Assembly (NCBI GenBank): GCA_964548225.1
Contig: CAZJQP010000022.1
Location: forward strand, 1 to 59,056
DNA length: 59,056 nt
Direction of reading: 5' to 3'
From: CALMEH01 sp964548225
GTDB taxonomy: Bacteria; Acidobacteriota; Blastocatellia; Pyrinomonadales; Pyrinomonadaceae
Below are positions 15,576-24,900 of this stretch, piece after piece. A program made the translations under genes and the position numbers. The first letter of the stretch is position 1. Each line of letters begins with the position of its first letter. A model generated the notes under the pieces. That model was not told the origin of the DNA. It did not search any database and was given only the letters and a program-made list of their open reading frames with translations.

Positions 15576-17593
15576 CATTGTTTCCGCTTATATTTTTCAA
15601 ACCACATCCGCAAATAAGAAATCTGATACAAACGATTTGACGGATGACGCAAACCCCCCGCGTTAAACCCGTGAAATTCGTCATTCAAACGCACCATTGC
15701 AGTCGGCACTTTTCTTAACTTCAAAGCGCGAAAATACTGTTCGGTTTGCTCAAGCGGCGTTCGCAAATCCAAATCTCCGGTCAAAACCATCGTCGGCGTT
15801 TTGACGTTTCCGACGTAAGTTATTGGCGAGCGTTGAATATGTTCGGAAGCGTCTTCCCACGGCAATTTTTTGAAATTGTAATACCAATCCGCGCCGTCGG
15901 TCGTGCCGACAAACGAATACCAATTTACGACGGGTTTCATCGAAACCGCCGCCGCAAAACGGTCGGTGTGTCCGACAATCCAAGCCGTCAAAACGCCGCC
16001 GCCCGAACCGCCCGTTACAAACAGATTTTTCTCGTCAATGTAGCCTTTTTTAATTACTGCGTCCACGCCATTTATCAAATCGTCGTAATCTTGTCCGGGA
16101 TAAGCGTTGTTGATGGCGTTGCCGAAAGTTTTGCCGTAGCCGGTTGAGCCTCGCGGATTGGTGTAAAGCACGACGTAGCCTTCCGCCGCGTGATTTTGAA
16201 ACTCGAAATTAAAGCCCACGCCATACATCGCGTGCGGTCCGCCGTGAATGTATAAAATCAGCGGATATTTCCTTGTCGCGTCAAAATCCGGCGGTTTAAC
16301 AATCCAGCCTTGAACTTTCATTCCGCCAACCGAGTCATACCAAATTTCCTCAACATCGCCCAATTTTCGCCCTTCCATCAAATCGCCGTTGACATCCGTA
16401 ATCTTGCGCGGAGTCGGCGTTTTGACATTGAAAACCACGACATCGCCCGTTTGTTTGGCATCAGACAAAACGCCCGCAACCGTTCCGTTTTGACTCATAC
16501 TCGAAGGCAAAAGCTGATGATTTCCTGTCGTGATTTGCCTCGGCGTTCCACCTGAAACCGCTGAAAAATATAGATTATTCGTTCCCTTGTCTTCGGTCGA
16601 AAAATAAACGCCGCTGTTGTCGTCCGCCCACATTAAACCGAATGGCGCACGGTCAAAAGTTTCGGTCAAAACCTTTTTGTTGCCGCCGTCCGCGTCCATC
16701 AAATAGAGTTTTGAAACGCTGTAAGTGTCGTCGTTTCGGTCAGAGCCGGTGTAAGCAATAAATTTTCCGTTTGGCGAAACTTGCGGCTGAACGTCTTGCC
16801 CGTCGCGGTCGGTCAAGGCTTTGATTTGATTGGTTTGCAAATTTGCCGAATAGATTTCTTGACCGAAACGAATGTATTCGGCATCGACTTTGCGAACGCC
16901 GCTGAAAATGATCGTGTTTGAATCGGGCATCCATTCGGGCGCGTTGTGGTTGAAATCACCGTCGGTAATCTGGCGCGGAACGCCGCCGGCTTCGGAAATC
17001 GTGAAAATATGCGTGTAGCCTTCCGAATTGTAGCCCGAACCATCGGAACGATAATTCAAACGGTCAACAAAACGCGGCGCATCAATCCATCTCGCGCCGT
17101 CGGGACGCGAAGGAATATTCGGGCGCATCGAAAATCTCGCCGGAACGAGCATATTAAACGCAATCTTTTTCCCATCAGGCGACCAAGCGATATTCGACGG
17201 TGAACGCTCAAGCCGCGTCAGTTGCGTTCCTTCATCCGCCGTGTCCATCCATTTGACAAAAATCTGTGCGCCTTGCGGCTGTCCGGGCGCAATGAAAGCC
17301 AGACGTTTGCCATCAGGCGACCAAACAGGCGCACCGCCTTTGAGCAGAAAACGATTGCGCGAACCGTCAGCGTTCATAATCCAAATTTCGTTCTCAAAAC
17401 GGTCGTTGATTTTGTCCGTCCAACGCCGCGTATAAACAATCTGCGAACCATCGGGCGAAATCTGCGGATTTAAGACGTATTCCCAATCAAGAAATAAATC
17501 AAGCGTTAATTTCTTATCATTTTGCGCCGAAGCATTGATTGAAATTGCAAGCGCAAACAAAACTGCGGCAATAATTTTCGTCAAATTTTTCAT
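15575..17593 (-). CDS. Secreted S9 family prolyl oligopeptidase-like peptidase
   Basis: The 672-residue protein has a signal peptide (MKNLTKIIAAVLFALAISINASAQ). A propeller of SPDG-type repeats follows (about 28-400), then a C-terminal alpha/beta-hydrolase (about 410-672). Catalytic residues are Ser530 in GGSGGGV, Asp609 in GDLDLRTP and His641 in EFHGF. HGGPH (450-454) forms the oxyanion site. It starts nine bases after the stop of the upstream BNR gene, so the two form an operon. It is distinct from the neighbouring S9 peptidase at 12768 and is probably an older paralogue. Periplasmic peptide degradation is likely; the specificity is unknown. Confidence 0.95.
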   Translation of the reverse strand: MKNLTKIIAAVLFALAISINASAQNDKKLTLDLFLDWEYVLNPQISPDGSQIVYTRRWTDKINDRFENEIWIMNADGSRNRFLLKGGAPVWSPDGKRLAFIAPGQPQGAQIFVKWMDTADEGTQLTRLERSPSNIAWSPDGKKIAFNMLVPARFSMRPNIPSRPDGARWIDAPRFVDRLNYRSDGSGYNSEGYTHIFTISEAGGVPRQITDGDFNHNAPEWMPDSNTIIFSGVRKVDAEYIRFGQEIYSANLQTNQIKALTDRDGQDVQPQVSPNGKFIAYTGSDRNDDTYSVSKLYLMDADGGNKKVLTETFDRAPFGLMWADDNSGVYFSTEDKGTNNLYFSAVSGGTPRQITTGNHQLLPSSMSQNGTVAGVLSDAKQTGDVVVFNVKTPTPRKITDVNGDLMEGRKLGDVEEIWYDSVGGMKVQGWIVKPPDFDATRKYPLILYIHGGPHAMYGVGFNFEFQNHAAEGYVVLYTNPRGSTGYGKTFGNAINNAYPGQDYDDLINGVDAVIKKGYIDEKNLFVTGGSGGGVLTAWIVGHTDRFAAAVSMKPVVNWYSFVGTTDGADWYYNFKKLPWEDASEHIQRSPITYVGNVKTPTMVLTGDLDLRTPLEQTEQYFRALKLRKVPTAMVRLNDEFHGFNAGGLRHPSNRLYQISYLRMWFEKYKRKQ

Positions 17594-17602
17594 AGTTTTC
17601 CC

Positions 17603-20600
17603 TTACTTTTTAACCGTAATCACCGGCAAATTTTTCTCGGCGAACATTTTATTAAACGCGGCGATGTCGTCCGTTTTGATTCGCGCCAAAATCGCAAGTT
17701 GAGCGTCAATTTTCGCGGTCAAATCGTTATAAACATCATAAGATTGATTAGTCGGTGCGTAGTCCGCACTGTCAACCGTCGAAGCCAGAGCCGCGAGTTT
17801 GTTGTTTAATTTTATCGGAAAATTGAGTGCGTCTTGTGAAGATTTGATTTTCGTCTGCATCAATTCTTCTTCAACCGCCGTCAGCTTTTTGATAATGTCG
17901 GCGGCTTTGTCTTTTAACTCTTTTTGTTCGGGTTTCAGACGCGCCGAAAGGTCTTCAAACTGCTTGCGAAGGTCGCGGATTTCCAAAATCGCTTCGTGCG
18001 TTTCGGTCAGTTTTTGATTGGATTTCATCAAAAAATCGAATTGTTTTTGGAAATCTTCCGCCGTTGTCGCAAGGCGCAAATCCGATTTCACGGCAAAACT
18101 TTCGGTTGAAACGGCTTTGCCGTCAATCGTCAGACGAACCTGATAATTTCCCGGCACAACACGCGGTCCCGCAAGGCTTCCGCCCCACATAATCAAACCC
18201 GGAAGTCCCGTCGCATTCGGATAACGGAAATTCCAAACGAAACGATTCAAGCCCGCTTCCAAAGGCACAGGCGTTTCGCCCGGCACATTTGGCGCGTTTG
18301 GTTTGCCCATAAACTTGCGAATAACTTTGCCGCTTGCGTCCAAAAATTCAAGCACGACTTCCTGTTTCGGTTTGTCCTTCAAAAAATAATGCACAACCGC
18401 GCCGTTCGGCGGATTTGCGCCGATTGGTGCGCCCGGCGGAATTTGAAAACCGCCGAATCCGGGCGTTCGATAAGCGTCTTCGGGTTTGAAAAGAAAGTTT
18501 TCGGCTTTGTTTGCGTCCGCCATTTGATAAAGCAGAGGCAGATTATCAAGAACATAAAACGAGCGTCCTTGCGTAGCGACAACCAAATCTTTTTCGCGTT
18601 TGTGAACCGCCAAATCGGTAATCGGCACGATGGGCATATTTAACTGTAAAGACTGCCACGATTCGCCGTCATTCGCCGAAAAATACATTCCCGTTTCCGT
18701 TCCTGCGTAGAGAAAGCCTTTGCGGTTTGAATCTTCGCGGACGACTCGCGTGAAAGCATCATTAGCAATTCCCGAAACGATTTTTTTCCACGTTTTGCCG
18801 TAATCGTTGGTCTTGTAAAGATAAGGTTTGAAATCATCGGATTTATAAGCGGTTGCCGCAACGTAAGCCGTTCCCGCGTCAAAGTGCGAAGCGTCAATCG
18901 CATTTATTTGAATCCATTCGGGCATATCTTTGGGCGTTACATTCTCCCAATTTTTCCCGCCGTCGCGGGTAACGTGAACCAAACCATCGTCAGAACCAGC
19001 CCAAATTACGCCTTGTGTTACGGGCGATTCAGCAAGCGCGAAAATTGTGCAGTAATATTCGACGCTCGTGTTGTCCTGCGTAATCGGTCCGCCGGAAGTT
19101 CCTTGTTTTGATTTGTCGTTGCGCGTCAAATCGCCCGAAATCGCTTGCCAGCTTTGTCCTTCGTCCATCGAACGAAACAGCATATTTCCGGCGGCGTAAA
19201 GCGGATATTTGCCGTCTGTTTTATGCGGCGAAAAGATAATCGGAAAATTCCATTGAAACCGATATTTCATCGCTTCCACGCCCGCGCCCATCGGGTTGTC
19301 GGGATAAACATTGACAGTGCGAAGCTGTTTTGAACGATGGTCATAGCGCGTCAAAAATCCGCCGTAACTTCCCGCAAAAATGATGTCCGAATTGTCGGGA
19401 TGCGGCGCAATCCAGCCCGATTCGCCGCCGCCGACATCATACCAATGCGTTTCGTTAATGCCGAAATCCGCCGTGCGCGAAGGAATCCGAACCGTCGAAT
19501 TATCTTGCTGTGCGCCGTAGATGTTATACGGAAAATCGTTGTCGAGCGCGACGCGGTAAAATTGCGCCGTTGCTTGGTCTTGCTCCGTCCAATTTGCGCC
19601 GCCGTCGGTTGTAACATTCGCGCCGCCGTCGTTTCCTTCAACCATTCGCTTGTTGTCGTTTGGCGCAATCCAAAGGTCGTGATTGTCCGAGTGCGGCGTT
19701 CCGACGGTCGAAAAAGTTCTGCCGCCATCAATGGATTTATGAAAACCGACGTTCAAAACATAAACCGTATCAACGCTTTGCGTGTCGGCATAAACTCGAA
19801 AATAATACCACGGACGCTGCATTATTTGCGGATTATTGCTGACTATCTGCCAATTTTCGCCCGCATCGTCCGAACGATAAAGCCCGCCTTGCTTGGCTTC
19901 GACCATCGCCCATAGACGATTCGGATTGACCGCTGAAACGGTAATCCCGATTTTTCCCAAAACTCCGGCGGGCAAGCCTTTATTTTTAGAAATATCCGTC
20001 CAAGTGTCGCCGCCGTCTGTTGATTTGTAAATCGCACTGCCTTCGCCACCGCTTTCGAGCGAATACGGCGTTCGTTTGATTTGCCACGTCGTCGCGTAAA
20101 TCACATTCGGGTTCGACGGGTCTAAAATCAAATCAAACGCGCCTGCTTTGTCGGTTCGGAACAAAACTTTTTCCCAAGTTTTGCCGCCGTCTTTTGAGCG
20201 AAAAACGCCGCGTTCATTGTTTGCGCCGAACAGATGTCCCATCGCCGCGACATAAACGACATCTGGATTTTTCGGATGAATCCGCACGCGCCCGATGTGC
20301 CGTGAATCAGCTAAACCGATGTGTTTCCAAGTTTTCCCCGCGTCAACCGATTTATAAACACCGTCGCCGTACGAAACATTGCCCCGCACGGGCGATTCGC
20401 CCATTCCGACGTAAATAATATTCGGGTCTGAAAGCGAAACATCAATCGCGCCGACTGAGCCGGTTTTGAAAAATCCGTCCGATACGGGAAACCAATTTAT
20501 TCCACTGTCAATGGTTTTGAAAACTCCGCCGCCCGTCGCACCGAAATAATAAACATTCGGCTGCGTCGGAACACCTGCAACTGCCGTTACGCGCCCGCCG

Positions 20601-20755
20601 CGAAACGGTCCGATTGAACGATATTGAAAAAGTTTCCACGCATCATCTTTTTGCGTGGCAGTTTGTGCTTGAAGCGAAACAAAGGAAACGAAAAGCGAGA
20701 CGAAAGCCAAAAAAATTTTGGCTTTCCGCTTTGAAACAAAACGGAGTTTGAACAT
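17603..20755 (-). CDS. Large exported BNR/sortilin-like beta-propeller protein
   Basis: The 1050-residue protein has a signal peptide (to about 31, LQAQ). Many BNR/Asp-box repeats follow (for example SIDGGRTF, SKDGGKTW, STDGGDTW, SDDAGENW), forming tandem VPS10/sortilin-like propellers over about 40-720. The C-terminal third (about 760-1050) holds an Ig-like region and a charged helical segment with possible coiled coil (LKPEQKELKDKAADIIKKL). It resembles the large glycosyl-hydrolase-annotated BNR proteins common in soil bacteria, but no sialidase catalytic residues are evident and hydrolase activity is doubtful. It is first in an operon with the downstream S9 peptidase (9-base gap). Its ribosome site AAAGGA lies inside a leader hairpin (20760-20818). 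Confidence 0.88.
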   Translation of the reverse strand: MFKLRFVSKRKAKIFLAFVSLFVSFVSLQAQTATQKDDAWKLFQYRSIGPFRGGRVTAVAGVPTQPNVYYFGATGGGVFKTIDSGINWFPVSDGFFKTGSVGAIDVSLSDPNIIYVGMGESPVRGNVSYGDGVYKSVDAGKTWKHIGLADSRHIGRVRIHPKNPDVVYVAAMGHLFGANNERGVFRSKDGGKTWEKVLFRTDKAGAFDLILDPSNPNVIYATTWQIKRTPYSLESGGEGSAIYKSTDGGDTWTDISKNKGLPAGVLGKIGITVSAVNPNRLWAMVEAKQGGLYRSDDAGENWQIVSNNPQIMQRPWYYFRVYADTQSVDTVYVLNVGFHKSIDGGRTFSTVGTPHSDNHDLWIAPNDNKRMVEGNDGGANVTTDGGANWTEQDQATAQFYRVALDNDFPYNIYGAQQDNSTVRIPSRTADFGINETHWYDVGGGESGWIAPHPDNSDIIFAGSYGGFLTRYDHRSKQLRTVNVYPDNPMGAGVEAMKYRFQWNFPIIFSPHKTDGKYPLYAAGNMLFRSMDEGQSWQAISGDLTRNDKSKQGTSGGPITQDNTSVEYYCTIFALAESPVTQGVIWAGSDDGLVHVTRDGGKNWENVTPKDMPEWIQINAIDASHFDAGTAYVAATAYKSDDFKPYLYKTNDYGKTWKKIVSGIANDAFTRVVREDSNRKGFLYAGTETGMYFSANDGESWQSLQLNMPIVPITDLAVHKREKDLVVATQGRSFYVLDNLPLLYQMADANKAENFLFKPEDAYRTPGFGGFQIPPGAPIGANPPNGAVVHYFLKDKPKQEVVLEFLDASGKVIRKFMGKPNAPNVPGETPVPLEAGLNRFVWNFRYPNATGLPGLIMWGGSLAGPRVVPGNYQVRLTIDGKAVSTESFAVKSDLRLATTAEDFQKQFDFLMKSNQKLTETHEAILEIRDLRKQFEDLSARLKPEQKELKDKAADIIKKLTAVEEELMQTKIKSSQDALNFPIKLNNKLAALASTVDSADYAPTNQSYDVYNDLTAKIDAQLAILARIKTDDIAAFNKMFAEKNLPVITVKK

Positions 20756-20759
20756 ATTG

Positions 20760-20818
20760 AACTATCCTTTTGATAAAGATTTAGGAACTGAATTTACGCA
20801 ATAGTCTAAAGGATAGTT
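20760..20818 (-). promoter_or_regulatory. Leader hairpin that would hide the BNR ribosome site
   Basis: On the minus strand AACTATCCTTT (20818-20808) can pair over 11 bases with AAAGGATAGTT (20770-20760), which contains the only Shine-Dalgarno-like sequence (AAAGGA) four to fifteen bases before the ATG at 20755. The loop is 37 bases. Pairing would block translation of the peptidase operon. Whether anything opens it is unknown. Confidence 0.5.
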
Positions 20819-20840
20819 TCGGAAAGTTCAATTTCAGAAT

Positions 20841-21060
20841 AAAAAGCGGTAGTAGTTTGGTAGGGGTCTTGCAAAGTCGTCGAAAATCTTTAGAATCGGC
20901 GCACGACGCGCCCATCTCTCACATATCACCTCTCACTTATTCCGAATGTCAAGGCAGTTATCTTCGGAATAAGTGATATGTGAGAAGTAAAATCCGTTTC
21001 CTCCGACTTTGCAATAGCCCTAAGTAGTTTGGCGCGTTTACCAAACTACTACCGCTTTTT
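20841..21060. repeat. 220-bp nested palindromic MITE-like element
   Basis: Perfect 22-bp terminal inverted repeats (20841-20862 and 21039-21060, AAAAAGCGGTAGTAGTTTGG...) enclose a second pairing (TTGCAAAGTCG with CGACTTTGCAA) and a central pair (TCTCACATATCA and CTTATTCCGAA with complements in 20961-20994). A third copy of GTAGTTTGG at 21024-21032 makes a local hairpin inside the right arm. No coding capacity is seen. The element fills the gap between two minus-strand genes, separating the pyrophosphatase end from the BNR promoter. Confidence 0.85.
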
Positions 21061-21074
21061 TGGAGTAATTTCAA

Positions 21075-23270
21075 TTAGAGGTTTTTAATCGTCTGCTCTA
21101 CTTGAGTTTTCGGAGTAATTTCCGCTTTGTGCGGAACTTTGTGAACGGAAATATGCGGCGCGATAATCAGTGCAACGATGCTCATCAGCTTAATCAAAAT
21201 GTTCATCGAAGGTCCTGAAGTATCTTTGAACGGATCGCCAACGGTGTCGCCTGTAACACTTGCTTTGTGAGCATCACTGCCTTTGTATTCCATTTTGCCG
21301 TTGATTTCGACACCGGCTTCAAACGATTTTTTGGCATTGTCCCATGCGCCACCCGCGTTGTTTTGGAACATTCCCATCAGAACGCCCGAAACCGTTACGC
21401 CCGCGAGCAAGCCACCGAGAACTTCCGGTCCGAAAGCGAAACCAACGATGACCGGAGTTACCAAAGCAATCGCGCCCGGAAGCATCATTTCTTTCAAGCT
21501 GGCTTGTGTCGAAATCGCCACACATTTGTCATATTCGGGTTTTGCTGTGCGCTCCATAATACCCGGAATTTCTCTAAACTGCCGACGGACTTCTTGCACC
21601 ATTGCCATTGCCGCACGACCGACTGCGGCAATCGCCAGCGAAGAAAAGATGAACGGAATCATTCCGCCAACGAATAAACCCGCCAGCACATTTGCTTTAT
21701 AAATATCAATTGATTTAATTCCGGCAAGTCCGACAAAAGCGGCAAAAAGAGCCAAAGCCGTCAGCGCGGCGGAAGCGATTGCAAAACCTTTGCCTGTGGC
21801 GGCAGTAGTGTTTCCAACGGCATCCAAAATGTCGGTTCTTTGGCGGACTTCTTTCGGAAGCTCACTCATTTCGGCAATTCCTCCGGCGTTATCGGCAATC
21901 GGTCCGAAAGCGTCAATCGCTAATTGCATCGCGGTTGTCGCCATCATTCCGGCAGCGGCGATTGCTACGCCGTAAAGTCCTGCGAAATAATAAGAAAAAT
22001 AAATTCCCGATGCCAGAATAAGCGTCGGCACAAGTGTTGATTCCATCCCGACCGAAAGACCGCCGATGATGTTTGTCGCTGCGCCCGTGTCGGATTGTTT
22101 GACAATCGAACTAACCGGACGTTTGCCCATCGAAGTATAATATTCGGTAACAATACTCATCAACGCGCCGACAATCGAACCGACCAATATCGCCAAGAAA
22201 ACGCCCGTGTTCGTGATGACAGGTTTATTTCCCAAAGCATCCAATCTTAAAAATTCCATTTTTGCCGGAAGCATCCACATTACGAGGAAGTAGCAAGCAA
22301 CCGTCGTCAAAATAATTGATGTCCAATTACCCAGATTCAGAGCTTTTTGGACGTTGCCTTTATCATCGGAAATCCTGACCAAAAAGAACCCGATAATCGA
22401 AAAAATGATTCCGATTCCGGCAATGACCATCGGTAAAAGAATCGGCGAAAGACCGCCGAATTGGTCTTTTGCGACAAGCTCGCGTCCCAAAACCATCGTT
22501 GCCAAAATCGTTGCAACGTAAGAGCCGAAAAGGTCTGCGCCCATTCCGGCAACATCGCCGACGTTATCGCCGACGTTATCGGCAATCGTTGCCGGATTTC
22601 GCGCATCGTCTTCCGGAATTCCTGCTTCAACTTTGCCAACCAAATCCGCACCAACATCCGCCGCTTTGGTATAAATCCCGCCGCCGACACGCGCAAAAAG
22701 CGCGATTGATTCCGCACCGAGCGAAAATCCGGCAAGAACCTCGATGGCTTTTTCCATCTGCACACCATTGACCGAAGCTCCGACAACGCTTTCCACATAG
22801 ATTTTATAGAAAATCAGAAACAGCGAACCAAGTCCCAAAACGGCAAGTCCGGCAACACCGAGTCCCATCACACTGCCGCCCGTAAAAGCAACTTTGAGCG
22901 CGTCCTTTAAACTCGTTCGCGCCGCCTGCGTCGTTCTGACATTTGCTTTGGTTGCGATGTTCATCCCGAAATATCCGGCAGTCGCGCTGAAAACCGCACC
23001 GATAACAAACGAAATTGCAATCACGGGCGAAGAAGTTTCAACCAATGTTCCCGACCACGCAAGAAGTGCCGCCGCAACGACTGCGAAAATAGCCAAAATT
23101 TTCCATTCCGCTTTCAAAAATGCCATCGCGCCTTCAGCAATAAAAGTCGAAAGCTCGACCATATTCGCTTCGCCTGTCGCCTGTTTGCTGACCCACGCAG
23201 ACTTGAAAAACATTATGACTAACCCGAAAATCCCTAATGCGGGGATTAGATAAAGAATTGTAGATTCCAT
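21075..23270 (-). CDS. hppA: Membrane-bound cation-pumping pyrophosphatase (HppA)
   Basis: The 731-residue integral membrane protein has about 16 membrane helices and couples hydrolysis of pyrophosphate to H+ and/or Na+ export. The hydrolytic centre is clear: DVGADLVGKVEAGIPEDD (about 210-227), then DNVGDNVGDVAGMGADLFGSY and the later DAFGPIADNAGGIAEM. In the potassium-determining motif GNTTAATGKGF the key position is Ala, not Lys, which marks the K+-dependent subfamily. The C-terminal GDTVGDPFKDTSGPSMNILIKLMSIVALI is intact. It appears to be transcribed alone, with a weak ribosome site. It allows energy to be saved from biosynthetic pyrophosphate. Confidence 0.97.
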   Translation of the reverse strand: MESTILYLIPALGIFGLVIMFFKSAWVSKQATGEANMVELSTFIAEGAMAFLKAEWKILAIFAVVAAALLAWSGTLVETSSPVIAISFVIGAVFSATAGYFGMNIATKANVRTTQAARTSLKDALKVAFTGGSVMGLGVAGLAVLGLGSLFLIFYKIYVESVVGASVNGVQMEKAIEVLAGFSLGAESIALFARVGGGIYTKAADVGADLVGKVEAGIPEDDARNPATIADNVGDNVGDVAGMGADLFGSYVATILATMVLGRELVAKDQFGGLSPILLPMVIAGIGIIFSIIGFFLVRISDDKGNVQKALNLGNWTSIILTTVACYFLVMWMLPAKMEFLRLDALGNKPVITNTGVFLAILVGSIVGALMSIVTEYYTSMGKRPVSSIVKQSDTGAATNIIGGLSVGMESTLVPTLILASGIYFSYYFAGLYGVAIAAAGMMATTAMQLAIDAFGPIADNAGGIAEMSELPKEVRQRTDILDAVGNTTAATGKGFAIASAALTALALFAAFVGLAGIKSIDIYKANVLAGLFVGGMIPFIFSSLAIAAVGRAAMAMVQEVRRQFREIPGIMERTAKPEYDKCVAISTQASLKEMMLPGAIALVTPVIVGFAFGPEVLGGLLAGVTVSGVLMGMFQNNAGGAWDNAKKSFEAGVEINGKMEYKGSDAHKASVTGDTVGDPFKDTSGPSMNILIKLMSIVALIIAPHISVHKVPHKAEITPKTQVEQTIKNL

Positions 23271-23448
23271 TTTGTTAAATTTTTAGTTTGTAAAATTTAT
23301 GAAGCTCTCAGTTTCGGCTAATGAAAATAAGCACGAATCAAGCAAAAGGGTAATTATCGCTGATTTGACGGCAAAGTTTCAAATCAATTAAGGCAAATAA
23401 CCCGATTATCTGCGAATTTGTCTGATATTTCCAGCTTTTGGACAAAAT

Positions 23449-23477
23449 AAAAGTGCCGATTTTTTTCCCGGCACTTC
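23449..23477 (-). terminator. Terminator after the TPR gene
   Basis: An 8-bp stem AAGTGCCG/CGGCACTT (23451-23458, 23469-23476), read on the minus strand, is followed by TTTTATTTTG. The rest of 23271-23501 has no gene and contains the pyrophosphatase upstream region without a clear promoter. Confidence 0.65.
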
Positions 23478-23501
23478 CAAAGACAATTTGTTAATCATCA
23501 A

Positions 23502-24410
23502 TTATTTCTTGCGGATATATTTGAAATCATAACTAACCGTCCAAGTTTTTCCGTCATCGTTTGAAGTTTCGGCAAGTTGGCGGACGGTGTTTTCGTCCAC
23601 TTTGAAAAACGTCAGTTTTTGCAGAGTTTTTTTGCCGTCCTGCCCGATTGTAAAGCCTTCGTAACGCATTGCGCCGCCTGAAAAATTTCCCGAATAGAGA
23701 AGCGCACCGCCGCCCGAACCAATCCACGATTGATACCATTTGTTTGTTCCCACGTCGTAAAAATTGATGCTTTTACCATCACCACCAAGTGCGCTCGTCC
23801 AATTTTCCATCAAACCGCAACCGTTTGAAAAAAGCTGAATCAAATTCGTTCCGACCTTTTGCCCTGCCGTGTTAAAAACGTCCCAATCGCCAACCCAAAA
23901 ATCAAATTGCCGCGCCTCAGCCGAATACATACACGGGCGTTTTTGACGGTCGGCGAGGTCGAGCATTTTCTTAAAACGCGCATCTTGACGAATGTTTTCG
24001 AGGTCTTTATCGGTTTCGAGATTAACAAACGGTGCCGCGCCGTTTTTCAGAGATTTTTCGAGCCATTCAAAGGCTTTATCCGTCTGTTTCAGCTGCGAAT
24101 AACCGCAAGCGATGTTATACATCGAGTTCGGATTTTTGGCGATGCCGACGTTTTTTTCAAACGCCGCGATTGCCTGTTCATATCTTCCAAGCGAATGAAG
24201 CGACATTCCCAAAAAATACCAAGCGCGTCCGTTGTTCGGCTCGTCTTTCAAAACTTCGCCAAACGCGACGGCGGCTTCCTGAAATTTTTGCTGTTTGTAT
24301 AACTCGTTTGCCGCCAACATTTTCGGCGACATCTGCGCTTGTTGTTGCGCTCGTAAATTAACCGCGAAAACTGCGGTAAAAAGTAAAATTGCGATAAAAT
24401 ATTTCTTCAT
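23502..24410 (-). CDS. Exported TPR protein with C-terminal beta-rich domain
   Basis: The 302-residue protein has a signal peptide (to about 22). Three TPR-like helix pairs follow (about 30-150; LAANELYKQQKFQEAAVAFGEVLKDEPNNGRAWYFLGMSLHSLGRYEQAIAAFEKNV). The C-terminal domain (about 160-302; begins ARQFDFWVGDWDVF) has the FWVGxWDV motif seen in a widespread family of lipocalin-like exported proteins. It is the last gene of a unit with the NTF2-like gene (20-base gap) and probably the zinc-ribbon gene upstream. A GAGGAG ribosome site supports the start. Function unknown. Confidence 0.8.
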   Translation of the reverse strand: MKKYFIAILLFTAVFAVNLRAQQQAQMSPKMLAANELYKQQKFQEAAVAFGEVLKDEPNNGRAWYFLGMSLHSLGRYEQAIAAFEKNVGIAKNPNSMYNIACGYSQLKQTDKAFEWLEKSLKNGAAPFVNLETDKDLENIRQDARFKKMLDLADRQKRPCMYSAEARQFDFWVGDWDVFNTAGQKVGTNLIQLFSNGCGLMENWTSALGGDGKSINFYDVGTNKWYQSWIGSGGGALLYSGNFSGGAMRYEGFTIGQDGKKTLQKLTFFKVDENTVRQLAETSNDDGKTWTVSYDFKYIRKK

Positions 24411-24430
24411 TTTTTTTCTCCTCTCTAAAA

Positions 24431-24883
24431 TTATTTCCCCGCCGGTCTAATCGCCGTTCTTTCGGCGGCGACGAGCTTCCAACCGTCGTCAAATTTCTTC
24501 CAAATATTCATATAGCGCAGACTGAAAGAAACGATTTTCTTGTCAGCCGTTTCCATTTCAATATCCATCTGCGCCGTAACCACCACGATTTCGCTATAAA
24601 CGCGGACGATGATGTCTGATATTTTCAGAGACTTCGGCGGCGGATAACCGGCAGCAAGATTTTGTCCTTTTTTGTAAATTATTACGTTGCCCGACGGGTC
24701 AATAAAATACGCGCCGTCCGCCGTTATGTCGTCCCAATTCGTGTCGCCTTTGAGCGATTTCGCTCTGCCCAATTCTTCGAGCCGCAAAATCTCTTTTTCA
24801 ATCGTCGCCGTTTCGTTTGCTTTTTGCGCGAAAATCGTCGAAGCCATTAAAAATAAACAAGATAATAGAATTATTTTTTTCAT
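24431..24883 (-). CDS. Exported NTF2-like (SnoaL/DUF4440-type) protein
   Basis: From the ATG at 24883 the product is 150 residues with a signal peptide (MKKIILLSCLFLMASTIFAQ). The mature part (about 22-150) is an NTF2-like alpha+beta cone, indicated by the first helices (EIEKEILRLEELGRAKSLKGDTNWDDITADGAYFIDPSG) and the terminal strands (SFSLRYMNIWKKFDDGWKLVAAERTAI). Such domains bind small ligands or act as non-catalytic partners. An in-frame ATG at 24928 would add 15 residues before a normal signal peptide and is unlikely. It is the middle gene of a three-gene unit. Confidence 0.82.
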   Translation of the reverse strand: MKKIILLSCLFLMASTIFAQKANETATIEKEILRLEELGRAKSLKGDTNWDDITADGAYFIDPSGNVIIYKKGQNLAAGYPPPKSLKISDIIVRVYSEIVVVTAQMDIEMETADKKIVSFSLRYMNIWKKFDDGWKLVAAERTAIRPAGK

Positions 24884-24900
24884 ATAAATGCTTTTTCTCC

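Noticed and set aside
19337..19915. Long plus-strand frame opposite the BNR gene
   Set aside because: It is antisense to repeated propeller motifs, has no recognisable domain and no start signals.
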